Origin: DTFZ01 sp964510055
GTDB taxonomy: Bacteria > Bacillota > Clostridia > Christensenellales > SZUA-584
Reading direction: 5' to 3'
Length of the DNA stretch: 64,000 nt
Assembly (NCBI GenBank): GCA_964510055.1
Contig: CAZDZY010000002.1
Location: 7,163 to 71,162 of the forward strand
Shown here: piece by piece, positions 1 through 8,092 of the stretch
Numbering within the stretch: position 1 is the first letter of the stretch
Layout: each line of letters starts with the position of its first letter
Program-made: the position numbers and the translations under genes
Notes under the pieces: generated by a model
Told to the model about the DNA's origin: nothing
The model's database searches: none
Seen by the model: the letters and a program-made list of their open reading frames with translations, nothing else

Positions 1-1430
1 ACTATGGCAACCAGAATAGCGGAAAAGCCGGCCCAGAATATAAGCGCGAAAATAAGGCCGCGCACCGGGTTCTTTTTACCGCGCCATGTGCGCATCAATC
101 CGATGATTATATAGGCCGGCAGCATCAGCGCGAGCCCTAAAGGTATGCCCAGCATGAGCGCGAAAATAAACCCCTCGCCTATGCGCGACAGCGCCGCTAC
201 AACTGCTATTACAAGCGGCAGCATGGCTAAAAACGTTACCCACGGCATTATTTTCAGAGACTTTGCCGTAAACACCCGGCGTTCTTCAGGAGCGAACGAC
301 ATTTTTACCATCGCCTTTGTGCTCTCGAACGTCGTGTAGAACTTTTGATTGAGCTGCGATGTGGTCACGGTGTCGCCGGTCCGGAACAATGCCTCAAACA
401 TATGGCGCTCAAAGAAATCGGAGTCTTTATCGAGCTCTTTCAGCCTTGTTAATTCGTATCTGTTTTCGCTTATTTCTTTTATCGATATGTTGCCTTTATC
501 CGCCCAGTAGACGAGCAGCGATACAACATCGCGGTTATCGACCACACCGTCGACCACAAACCCGACCTCAGCCGGGTTAAGGCCTTCGGGCGGGTAGAAC
601 TCCACGGTAGTCACATACTTCTTATCGCGGCCGAAAATAAGGAACAGGATTATACCGATTAACACAAGCGCGCCCATTACGCCGATCAATACCCAGTCGA
701 AGATCTGCAGCTGGGTCATCTTGAAATACCCCTGAGGCAGCTCTATGCGCATCCCCACGCTTTCGCCCGGATTCAGGACGCGCTGCACGCTGCCGGTTAT
801 CGTGTTGCCCGATAGTTCGTATTTGAGCACTTCAGGGTCGTAGCCTTTTGACCCATAATACCCGGTGTTGAACCCGATCTTGCTCTTATCGAATTCTTTG
901 GGCAGCGTTATCGAAAATGTCAGGCTGTCTATAGGCTGATCCCAACCTGAATTCTTTCCGCCGGTTATGTTGTAATAGACCTCGTCGAAACGCTGTGTCC
1001 CGTCGTTACCGAAGCCGAGCTTATACGATATCTTATATGTCTGGTCGCTGCCGGCCGCCACAGTAGAATTGGGATCGCCTATCTTTATAGACACGATACG
1101 GGCGTCTCCGCTTACTGAGTATTGCCAGCCCTCGACCTTAACGTCCCATACTTCCGAGGGCACTCTCGTATCCAGCCTCTCGCCGGTGGGCATCTCGCGC
1201 TCCATATCGGTATTTACCGGGATATCGCGGTATATGCCGTGCCTCGGTTCATAAAAGTGAACGTTTAGGGTCTCGGTTATATCGTACACATTATTCTCGG
1301 AGATAACAGTCTTGACATCGTAACTCGTTATCTCATAGCCCCCGAGCGACTGCGCCGAGGCGCCTGCCGGAGCAATTACCAGCGTAAACAATATTGAAAC
1401 ACAAAGAAGTATTTTCAATATTCTCTTCAT
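1..1430 (-). CDS. DUF2207 domain membrane protein (3' end beyond window)
   Basis: About 476 codons are visible; the C-terminus runs off the left edge. A signal peptide covers residues 1-27 (positive MKRILK start, hydrophobic core, ASAQ end). A long beta-rich extracytoplasmic domain follows, with the DUF2207 hallmarks HGIYRDIP and DEVYYNI. A membrane segment lies at about 240-263, and a two-helix hydrophobic block at about 397-450. DUF2207 proteins are predicted surface membrane proteins of unknown function. The start is ATG at 1430, which gives a clean signal peptide. A shortened paralogue lies at 14761-15522. The domain call is secure; function is unknown. Confidence 0.85.
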   Translation of the reverse strand, partial: MKRILKILLCVSILFTLVIAPAGASAQSLGGYEITSYDVKTVISENNVYDITETLNVHFYEPRHGIYRDIPVNTDMEREMPTGERLDTRVPSEVWDVKVEGWQYSVSGDARIVSIKIGDPNSTVAAGSDQTYKISYKLGFGNDGTQRFDEVYYNITGGKNSGWDQPIDSLTFSITLPKEFDKSKIGFNTGYYGSKGYDPEVLKYELSGNTITGSVQRVLNPGESVGMRIELPQGYFKMTQLQIFDWVLIGVMGALVLIGIILFLIFGRDKKYVTTVEFYPPEGLNPAEVGFVVDGVVDNRDVVSLLVYWADKGNISIKEISENRYELTRLKELDKDSDFFERHMFEALFRTGDTVTTSQLNQKFYTTFESTKAMVKMSFAPEERRVFTAKSLKIMPWVTFLAMLPLVIAVVAALSRIGEGFIFALMLGIPLGLALMLPAYIIIGLMRTWRGKKNPVRGLIFALIFWAGFSAILVAI

Positions 1431-1582
1431 AACGCGTCCTTTCCGCACTATACGTGCAACAGCAACCATGGAAGGTAAGTAAAATATATTCCTGCTGTTC
1501 TCATTTTAGACGTTTATTAGGCTAAAGGCAAGACGGAAAAATGTATATATAATATTGCTTTGCAGCCCGGGCTGAACAGCTA

Positions 1583-2413
1583 TTACCATACATACGCCGC
1601 AGCGCATATCGTCGCCGACGTTTCAGCGTAATCTGCCCCCGCGGCGTCGCCGTAAATATCTGCACGTTTAAAGCCCGCGGAGATAAGGTCGGAGCGCAGT
1701 TCCTCTTCAGTGAAGGCGTGGTTCCATATGTTAAAGCGCTTTATCCTGTCTTCTTCTATTACCACATGCCTGTCGCAGTACACGCGGCAATCGTCGTACC
1801 TTATAAACGAGTACAGGCAGGCGTAAGGCTTTTCGCTCCAGAAGCCTCCGCTGCAGAAGCTCCAGTTACAGCTCTCTTCCCTGCCCTCGTACTGCGCTGA
1901 TGTGAGCGCGTCGAATATAAAGATCCCGCCCGGAGCGAGCGCTTCGCGTATCTTTATGAGCAGCTTTTTCCTGTTTTCCCCGCCGAGTACCCCGAAGTCG
2001 CAGTATATGAGCGTTATAACGTCGTACGGCCCCCCGAAGCCCGTTTCGAGGTAATCCCCGCAAACGTATTCTATACCGAGCCCCTTTTCCTCTGCGCTCT
2101 TTTTTGCGTACGCAATGGAGTGCGGCGACAGGTCGAGCCCCCTTACCTTAAAGCCTCTCTCCGCGAACATTTCCGCGTATATTCCTGGGCCGCACCCTAA
2201 GTCGAGCAGCCGCCCGCGGTCGTCCGCCAGCGAGGCTATCCAGTCGGCCGACTTCTTTACAAAGCCCGGCTTTCGAGTGGCGAGGTCGTCTTCAGGGTCG
2301 AGATGGGTCGCCAACATGCCCTTAGATATGTGTTCGTCGTCCCAAAACTTTGAGTCTCCCCATTCGTATACGCCGGGGCGGGCGCTGAGGGTTTTGAGAA
2401 GATCTTTATACAT
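1583..2413 (-). CDS. Class I SAM-dependent methyltransferase
   Basis: 276 residues. Motif I, LLDLGCGPGIYAEMF, sits at about residues 69-83, followed by an acidic motif II (VRGLDLSPHSIAYAKK) and motif III-like GPYDVITLIYCDFGVL: the Rossmann fold of small-molecule methyltransferases. I chose the ATG at 2413 because GGAGG lies seven bases upstream; an in-frame ATG at 2452 has no ribosome site. The substrate cannot be read from sequence. It stands alone between a DUF2207 gene on the same strand and small membrane genes on the other. Confidence 0.85.
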   Translation of the reverse strand: MYKDLLKTLSARPGVYEWGDSKFWDDEHISKGMLATHLDPEDDLATRKPGFVKKSADWIASLADDRGRLLDLGCGPGIYAEMFAERGFKVRGLDLSPHSIAYAKKSAEEKGLGIEYVCGDYLETGFGGPYDVITLIYCDFGVLGGENRKKLLIKIREALAPGGIFIFDALTSAQYEGREESCNWSFCSGGFWSEKPYACLYSFIRYDDCRVYCDRHVVIEEDRIKRFNIWNHAFTEEELRSDLISAGFKRADIYGDAAGADYAETSATICAAAYVW

Positions 2414-2559
2414 AAGGCCTCCATTATTTCTTATTTTATATACTAACACCACCCGCCTTCTTTTTCTACCATGGCCGCCTCTTTTTGGTGATTCCCGTCT
2501 TGACCTCCCATTATTAAACAGTTATTATAAACGTAAATACTATAACAGGAGCCAAAGCT

Positions 2560-3162
2560 ATGGAAGATCAAATCGATAACCCAAAAAGCCTAAGCAACAG
2601 CGAAAGCACCGTTCCGAAAAAAAGCAGTATTAAAATGATAATATGGAATGTTGCATGCATCATATTGTTTACAATCGGTGTAGTATTCCTAATAATCTTC
2701 TTTGACCGTTACCATCATATCCTTATACTCAATTACGCCTGGGCAATCATCTTAAGCGCTATTATCGCTATGGTTATTATCATCCTGTGCTTCTTTACAT
2801 CCCGGACTAAAATCGGCGCAGCTAGATTTGTGGCTTTGATAATAGCTGCGATCTTATTTGCGGCCAACTGGTTTATTTACTTCAGATACATTCCCAAATA
2901 CGGGCCGGCGGACGGATGCGCCATAGTGAAAGCCGACCCGAAGTACGCTTCCGCAACCGTTGAACCTCAATACTATAGGCAGTATAACGACAATGGACAA
3001 TTAATTATAAGTACTAACGTAACATATGAACTTAAAGACAATCCGTTTTATGAATGGGGTTATATTTTAGACGTCATAGAAGACGGCAAAGTGACGGAAT
3101 GGATAGCGTTTGATCCCGCTACGGGTAAGTATTACGTGTTCCATGAACTTAAAGATCAATAA
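2560..3162 (+). CDS. Hypothetical membrane protein, three TM helices
   Basis: 200 residues, no family recognised. A hydrophilic N-terminus of about 28 residues is followed by three hydrophobic helices (about 29-50, 60-82 and 88-108) and a polar C-terminal domain of about 90 residues rich in Tyr, Asp and Lys. AGGAG lies upstream of the ATG. The 17 bases from the ribosome site through the start codon are identical to those of the next gene (3188), which suggests a duplicated translation start or common descent. The two genes are probably co-transcribed, 25 bases apart. Confidence 0.7.
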   Translation: MEDQIDNPKSLSNSESTVPKKSSIKMIIWNVACIILFTIGVVFLIIFFDRYHHILILNYAWAIILSAIIAMVIIILCFFTSRTKIGAARFVALIIAAILFAANWFIYFRYIPKYGPADGCAIVKADPKYASATVEPQYYRQYNDNGQLIISTNVTYELKDNPFYEWGYILDVIEDGKVTEWIAFDPATGKYYVFHELKDQ

Positions 3163-3187
3163 TAATATATTCAAAGGAGCCAAAGCT

Positions 3188-3400
3188 ATGGACGATCAAA
3201 ACAATACTCCAATCAGACCTAAGTGGTTCTACAGGCTTTTCCTCTTCTCTTCTCTGCTTTTCTTTATAGTCGCCGGACTCGTATATAAGCGGGTCATCGA
3301 TATCTTTGATAAAGATACGGCGTGGGTATTCGCAGCAGGAGGCGTTTGTGATCTAATAGCCGCGTTCATATTCAAATCGCGATATAACGATAGTAATTAA
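3188..3400 (+). CDS. Small hypothetical membrane protein, two TM helices
   Basis: 70 residues beginning MDDQNNTPIRPKWF, with hydrophobic helices at about 16-34 and 45-61. The start is ATG 3188 with AAAGGAG upstream; a longer in-frame reading from 3110 overlaps the upstream gene and lacks a ribosome site. The leader and first codons copy those of the gene at 2560. Function unknown. Confidence 0.65.
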   Translation: MDDQNNTPIRPKWFYRLFLFSSLLFFIVAGLVYKRVIDIFDKDTAWVFAAGGVCDLIAAFIFKSRYNDSN

Positions 3401-3424
3401 CAGCTTTACGTATAGGAGAAAAAA

Positions 3425-4255
3425 ATGTACGATTTCGGATTCATAGGATTCGGCAGCATGGCTAAGATGCTCATACACAGCCTTACAGAGTTTTCAAAGG
3501 CGGGCCCCGGCAATATCTGCGCCACGCGCAAAGACAAAACAAAACTGCATGAGATAAGCGGTATGTTCCCGGGCGTTAAGACGTATGATACCTGCGGCGA
3601 GACGGCGAAAAACGCGCGTGTCGTTTTCTTGTGCGTAAAGCCCGCGGAAATAAAAGGCGTCTTGTCGGAAATAAAACCTTTTATCAAAAGCGATACGCAT
3701 ATCGTTTCTCTCGCCGGAAGCGTTTCAATGGAGAATCTGGATTCGACTATTCACGGGAAAATATCGAAGCTGATACCGACGATAACATCAGAGGCCGGCG
3801 CCGGCGTATCGCTGTTATGCCATAATGCGAACGTTACGATCAGCGACGCGGAGCTTTTGGAAAAGCATATCAGTAAGCTGGGCAAAGTTAAGATAGTAAA
3901 AGACAGCGATCTCGGGTTCGCCGCGGAGCTTACAAGCTGCGCCCCCGGCTTTATAGCCTCGATATTCGGGCACTTCGCAAAAGCCGCTTCGCTGCATACG
4001 TCTTCGTTCAGCCTTATGGAAATAAGCGAAATGGTCACGGAAACGCTCTTCGCCACGGCGAAACTCCTTGCGGAAACGGGCATGAGTTTTGAGGATGTCG
4101 TCTCGCGGGTGGCTACGAAGGGCGGTATAACTCAGGAGGGGGTCACTGTCTTCAACGAGGCGCTGCCGCGCGTATTCGATGAAATGTTCAGAAAGACCCT
4201 GGAAAAAAGGCGCCTTGTCACGGCGAAGATAAACGATGATTTCAAAAGCAGATAA
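3425..4255 (+). CDS. Divergent pyrroline-5-carboxylate reductase-like protein
   Basis: 276 residues, the usual ProC length. The N-terminus has the NAD(P)-binding fingerprint GFIGFGSMA (residues 5-13), then VVFLCVKPAEI in the position of the ProC VKP motif. The C-terminal half resembles the ProC dimerisation domain, including VATKGGITQEGV where ProC has a V-tPGGtT-aG pattern. The central signature (ProC: MPNtP) is replaced by LIPTITSEAGAG, so the substrate may not be pyrroline-5-carboxylate. AGGAG precedes the ATG. Imine reductase or another beta-hydroxyacid-type reductase is an alternative. Confidence 0.7.
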   Translation: MYDFGFIGFGSMAKMLIHSLTEFSKAGPGNICATRKDKTKLHEISGMFPGVKTYDTCGETAKNARVVFLCVKPAEIKGVLSEIKPFIKSDTHIVSLAGSVSMENLDSTIHGKISKLIPTITSEAGAGVSLLCHNANVTISDAELLEKHISKLGKVKIVKDSDLGFAAELTSCAPGFIASIFGHFAKAASLHTSSFSLMEISEMVTETLFATAKLLAETGMSFEDVVSRVATKGGITQEGVTVFNEALPRVFDEMFRKTLEKRRLVTAKINDDFKSR

Positions 4256-4265
4256 AGGGGCTAAG

Positions 4266-4790
4266 ATGAAAGAACGAAAAGGCTCTCCAATAGCGGCCGC
4301 GCAGGCGGCGCGCTGCCAGTTCGACTCATGCTATAAGATGCTCACCAAACTTGTGGAAGTATGCCCCGGCGATGTATGGTATGAATTCTTCAGCGGCGTC
4401 CCGTACTGGTATCAGGTATATCACGTAGTCTATTTTATAGACTACTGGTTCCGGGACGATTACGCAAAAGGCGATTTCATGTGCGTGCAGTACGATAAAC
4501 GCATCCCGCCGGAATTTGAGCATGACGTTGACAACAGCTTCGCCGTCTCAAAGGAAGATATCAAAAAATACCTTGAAAAGATACATATAAAGACCTCCCG
4601 CGTATTTGATTCGCTCACAAACGCTAAGCTCGGAGACTCCATTCTTATAGAAGACAACTATACATACCTCGACGTTATCATGGCGCAGACGCGCCATATC
4701 ATGTACAACATAGGCTACCTTAACGGCATACTGAGGAGCAAAGGGCTCGAGGAATCGGACTGGTGGGCATACAACGAAAAGGAAGAGTGA
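4266..4790 (+). CDS. DinB-like four-helix protein
   Basis: 174 residues, predicted all-helical. HVVYFIDYWFRDDY in the first half and QTRHIMYNIGYLNGIL in the second give two histidines in the spacing typical of DinB/YfiT metal-binding four-helix bundles. Members act as thiol-dependent or metal-dependent transferases, but most are uncharacterised. The start is ATG 4266, after AAGGGGC; an in-frame ATG at 4236 lies inside the preceding gene. It begins 10 bases after the ProC-like gene and is probably co-transcribed with it. Confidence 0.6.
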   Translation: MKERKGSPIAAAQAARCQFDSCYKMLTKLVEVCPGDVWYEFFSGVPYWYQVYHVVYFIDYWFRDDYAKGDFMCVQYDKRIPPEFEHDVDNSFAVSKEDIKKYLEKIHIKTSRVFDSLTNAKLGDSILIEDNYTYLDVIMAQTRHIMYNIGYLNGILRSKGLEESDWWAYNEKEE

Positions 4791-5062
4791 ACTCTCCGGA
4801 TAACAGTCATATCAGTAAATACAGACAGCAATCCTAGCATCTGCCTATAACTGCTTTTTGTTGACACGATTACTTTCCCATGGTAAATTAAACATAAACT
4901 TTGTCGAATGATATAGTAAAATATCATATCCGGATATAGTTAGTAATTTTGCTGTATCTCTCTTTTTATGTACATCTATGTTTCAGCTCAGTTCAATCAT
5001 TATTGCAGGGCGCTTATGTTTGCGCTGCAGGGACCAATATTAGTTTAAGCGGAGGTAAGAAA
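4791..5062 (+). promoter_or_regulatory. Upstream region of first Cys-rich giant: promoter-like elements and Spo0A-box match
   Basis: TTGACA at 4861-4866 and TAAATT at 4884-4889 are 17 bases apart. TTTGTCGAAT (4900-4909) contains TGTCGAA, the established core of the Spo0A box. GGAGG at 5051-5055 is the ribosome site. The same TTTGTCGAAT occurs upstream of the second giant gene. The promoter role and Spo0A binding are inferred from motif matches only. Confidence 0.4.
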
Positions 5063-7786
5063 ATGAAAAAGTTCATTGCATTGTTACTATCGTTTATCAT
5101 GGTATTCTCGTTGATACCATCGATCGCGCTGGCGGAAGGCGACCCAACGCCGACGCCTGAGCCAACACCGACGGGAACGCCGATACCTGCTCCTTCGGGA
5201 ACGCTAGTATCTACTACTGACCCTTATACAGAGAACGGTACGACCTATAAGACAGAAAGATGGAATGATAGCGGAACTTTGTGGGATTATTATTTTGAGA
5301 ATGATATTATAGTTAGCAGACTTCAGGTTGAGCCTGATTACGACGAAACCCGTAATTTACTTGATCATGTTGTACATGTCGATTTTTACATGACAAATTC
5401 AGAACATTTAACTGTTGTTTACATTGATGGTAATTACAGCGAAATACAAATAACATACGCTCCTCCGGATATACGTAACGGAGAGCTTCCCAGGGGATGG
5501 GGATCTGAGGCCTATGACCCTACCTGCGGAGGCTCATTGGAACAAGAATATAATGATCCGGAAAGAACGAATAATGGTTTAGGGCCCAGTGTTACTATTC
5601 CCGGTTTTGTCGGTGATTATCGTTATCTTGGTTCCATAACAGATGGGTATACCGCTGATATATATAGAAATGATCAAATTATTTGTTTCTATGGCGGGGA
5701 GGCACGTTATGTTAAATGGACTGAAGGTGATACAATAGGCCTTATACTTTGTGGTTTATCTTGGGTTGTCCCCGGTGCCAAAGGGATGGAATTGCTTGCA
5801 TTGGTGGTAAATGTTGCTAATACTATTTTTACGGGGAGCCAGCTGTTGGCAAAAGAGGATAATGCGATATTCCTTGATTTAATATACTTCCGTTATGATT
5901 ATGTAGTTGTTTATCCTGAAGGAACTATTAAAGGATACCAAAGACTGGACGGATATTTTTACCAACAAAAATATGGATCCGACTTTTATGAATTGAGGAC
6001 GCGAGATTTATTTCATATACATCATGATGGCACAATATTAAAAATCGGCGGAGTCAATAATGAAGGAGAAGATTGGGGAATCAGTATACCTGACTCTATA
6101 AGTTTTCTTCTTAACATATTGGATATCTATGGTTTTCATAATGAGACATATACAGATGATAATGACTGCTATTGTAATTATTGTAATACTCCCAGGCATA
6201 TATATAATAATCCTTGTACAGATACAGTATGCGCACGATGCGGTGCACCAAGAACAGCTCCCGACCACGACTGGGTTTGGTTTCCGGCAGAGATATGGGG
6301 CGGCTCGCCTTACATTAAAATAGGCGACGGGCATAAGCAGGTATGCAGTGTATGCGAATCTGTACAGCATGAAGAACTGCATAATAATGATGATGGTATA
6401 TGGGGCGTTGATCAAGATACTATTTATGAGCTCGGCCTCTGTGATGATTGCGGCGCGCATATGCAGCGGATGCATGACTACTATTCATATTGGTATGATC
6501 CTGATTATACATGTACGAATGGCGGCACGTGGGTAACGGATTGCCAAAATAATTGCGGTTATGTGGATTCCGTTCTAGTTTTTGACCATTCTTATTCAAA
6601 CATCTGCGACGAGATCTGCGACAGGTGCCTGCAGAAGACCCGAACCGTGCTGCACAGCTATACGAACTGCGCAGATATCAACTGCAACCTCTGCGACGCG
6701 GTTAGGACACTGCCGCCGGGTTACCAGGAATTAGACGGGCACGTATATCTTAACTGCGAAGACCTGACATGCCAAAGCTGTGAACATGAACGGCTGGACC
6801 CTGTTCACTTGCTCACGGATGTACCACTCTGGTTAACCGTTAATAAACCTAATGTATGCCAGGAATTTACCCTGCACTGCGCGAGACCGGGCTGCACATA
6901 CTCGGATGTTCAGGATACCAGAGGCCATTCCTATGCTGATTGCGCGGACGCCGATTGCGACACCATCGGCTGCAACCAGGGCAGGGGCACGGTACCGGGC
7001 ACCCAATTTGATATTAACGGGCATGTGTATGATGATTGCGAAGACCCCACGTGCAACAGGGATACGTGCGGTTTTGTAAGGACTACGACCGGCCACTACT
7101 ATGGCGGCGCACCCTACTTGTTTACCATAAAGACGGAAGCTGTATGCCAGGAGCGAAGAATGGATTGCACGATACCAGGCTGCAGCCACTATGAACCTTT
7201 GGAGACCTTAGGCCATACATATACCAACCCGTGCACAGATACGGAATGCGCATTATGCCATACACCAAGGATAGCTCCCGGCCATGCCTATAACCCCTGG
7301 CAATCCATTGGGCCTTCCGAGCACAGGCGTGCATGCACCATATGCTTTGTCACGCAGGATGGTAACCACAGCTATGACAACTGCGCGGACGGATACTGTA
7401 ACGACTGTACTTTTGACAGGGGCGCGTTGTCGGGTTATCAGTACGGCGGGCATGTATTCAGCAGTTATTGCAGCGGCGCCACATGCTTAAGATCAGGGTG
7501 CGGCGCGAAAAGGACGGCGCCCGGCCATAACTACCAGACTGTTTATGTCAAGATACACACGGCCGAAAGATGCCGGAAGGTGGTCAGGACCTGCACCATC
7601 TGCGGCTATTCATATTACTATTATGATACCAGCCATTCCCGCTACGGTTCCTGGACAAGGACGTCTACCAAACATTCGCGGACATGCGCTGACTGCACCT
7701 ATGTGCAAAGCGGATCCCACAGCTTTACCTATATCGGTTCCGGCATTTTGCAATGCACTATATGCGGGTATCAAAAATCGGCCTAG
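5063..7786 (+). CDS. Secreted Cys-rich repeat protein (giant 1)
   Basis: 907 residues. Signal peptide about 1-25, then a Pro/Thr linker (TPTPEPTPTGTPIPAP), then a unique domain of roughly 330 residues, then about 530 residues of Cys-rich repeats. Each repeat follows a GH-x-Y-x3-C-x2-C-x2-C-x3-R pattern (for example CTDTVCARCGAPRTAPDH), with pairs of CxxC that suggest zinc or iron binding. Such CxxC/His repeats occur in clostridial surface proteins, but I know no assigned function. The unique domain is AT-rich, the repeat region GC-richer. The start is ATG 5063 with GGAGG; an in-frame start at 4949 would bury the signal peptide. No cell-wall anchor is visible. Confidence 0.75.
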   Translation: MKKFIALLLSFIMVFSLIPSIALAEGDPTPTPEPTPTGTPIPAPSGTLVSTTDPYTENGTTYKTERWNDSGTLWDYYFENDIIVSRLQVEPDYDETRNLLDHVVHVDFYMTNSEHLTVVYIDGNYSEIQITYAPPDIRNGELPRGWGSEAYDPTCGGSLEQEYNDPERTNNGLGPSVTIPGFVGDYRYLGSITDGYTADIYRNDQIICFYGGEARYVKWTEGDTIGLILCGLSWVVPGAKGMELLALVVNVANTIFTGSQLLAKEDNAIFLDLIYFRYDYVVVYPEGTIKGYQRLDGYFYQQKYGSDFYELRTRDLFHIHHDGTILKIGGVNNEGEDWGISIPDSISFLLNILDIYGFHNETYTDDNDCYCNYCNTPRHIYNNPCTDTVCARCGAPRTAPDHDWVWFPAEIWGGSPYIKIGDGHKQVCSVCESVQHEELHNNDDGIWGVDQDTIYELGLCDDCGAHMQRMHDYYSYWYDPDYTCTNGGTWVTDCQNNCGYVDSVLVFDHSYSNICDEICDRCLQKTRTVLHSYTNCADINCNLCDAVRTLPPGYQELDGHVYLNCEDLTCQSCEHERLDPVHLLTDVPLWLTVNKPNVCQEFTLHCARPGCTYSDVQDTRGHSYADCADADCDTIGCNQGRGTVPGTQFDINGHVYDDCEDPTCNRDTCGFVRTTTGHYYGGAPYLFTIKTEAVCQERRMDCTIPGCSHYEPLETLGHTYTNPCTDTECALCHTPRIAPGHAYNPWQSIGPSEHRRACTICFVTQDGNHSYDNCADGYCNDCTFDRGALSGYQYGGHVFSSYCSGATCLRSGCGAKRTAPGHNYQTVYVKIHTAERCRKVVRTCTICGYSYYYYDTSHSRYGSWTRTSTKHSRTCADCTYVQSGSHSFTYIGSGILQCTICGYQKSA

Positions 7787-7813
7787 CAGCAGCTTAAAGG
7801 GATGACTTAGGCA

Positions 7814-7869
7814 AAGGCCGCCCGGCAGGGCGGCCTTCATGGAGAGCCGCACGTAAGTGCGGCTCTTTT
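7814..7869 (+). terminator. Tandem hairpin terminator after giant 1
   Basis: Two stems in succession: AAGGCCGCCC/GGGCGGCCTT (7814-7837) and AGAGCCGCAC/GTGCGGCTCT (7843-7866) followed by TTTT. A third weak stem, TCACCC/GGGTGA, lies near 7888-7905. Confidence 0.8.
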
Positions 7870-8092
7870 ACTGTCAATAAGGCCAAAAATCACCCTTTTC
7901 GGGTGAGGCTTTTATTAGTGTTATGTACTATTATAATTCAAAGTTTGTCGAATAATTGATTATTTACTTATGTAGTAAATTTCATTATATATCCGGGTTT
8001 ATTAAGTTGTATTTTTAGCCTCATTGAATAATACCGGCAATTATCCCGTCATATCGGGATTTGCATATTAATTTTATATGGAGGATAAACAC
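7870..8092 (+). promoter_or_regulatory. Upstream region of second Cys-rich giant with Spo0A-box match
   Basis: The 306-base gap between the giants (7787-8092) holds the terminator and then AT-rich DNA with TTTGTCGAAT at 7944-7953 (TGTCGAA core 7946-7952), matching the site upstream of giant 1. GGAGG at 8080-8084 precedes the ATG at 8093. No clear -35/-10 pair was found. Confidence 0.35.
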
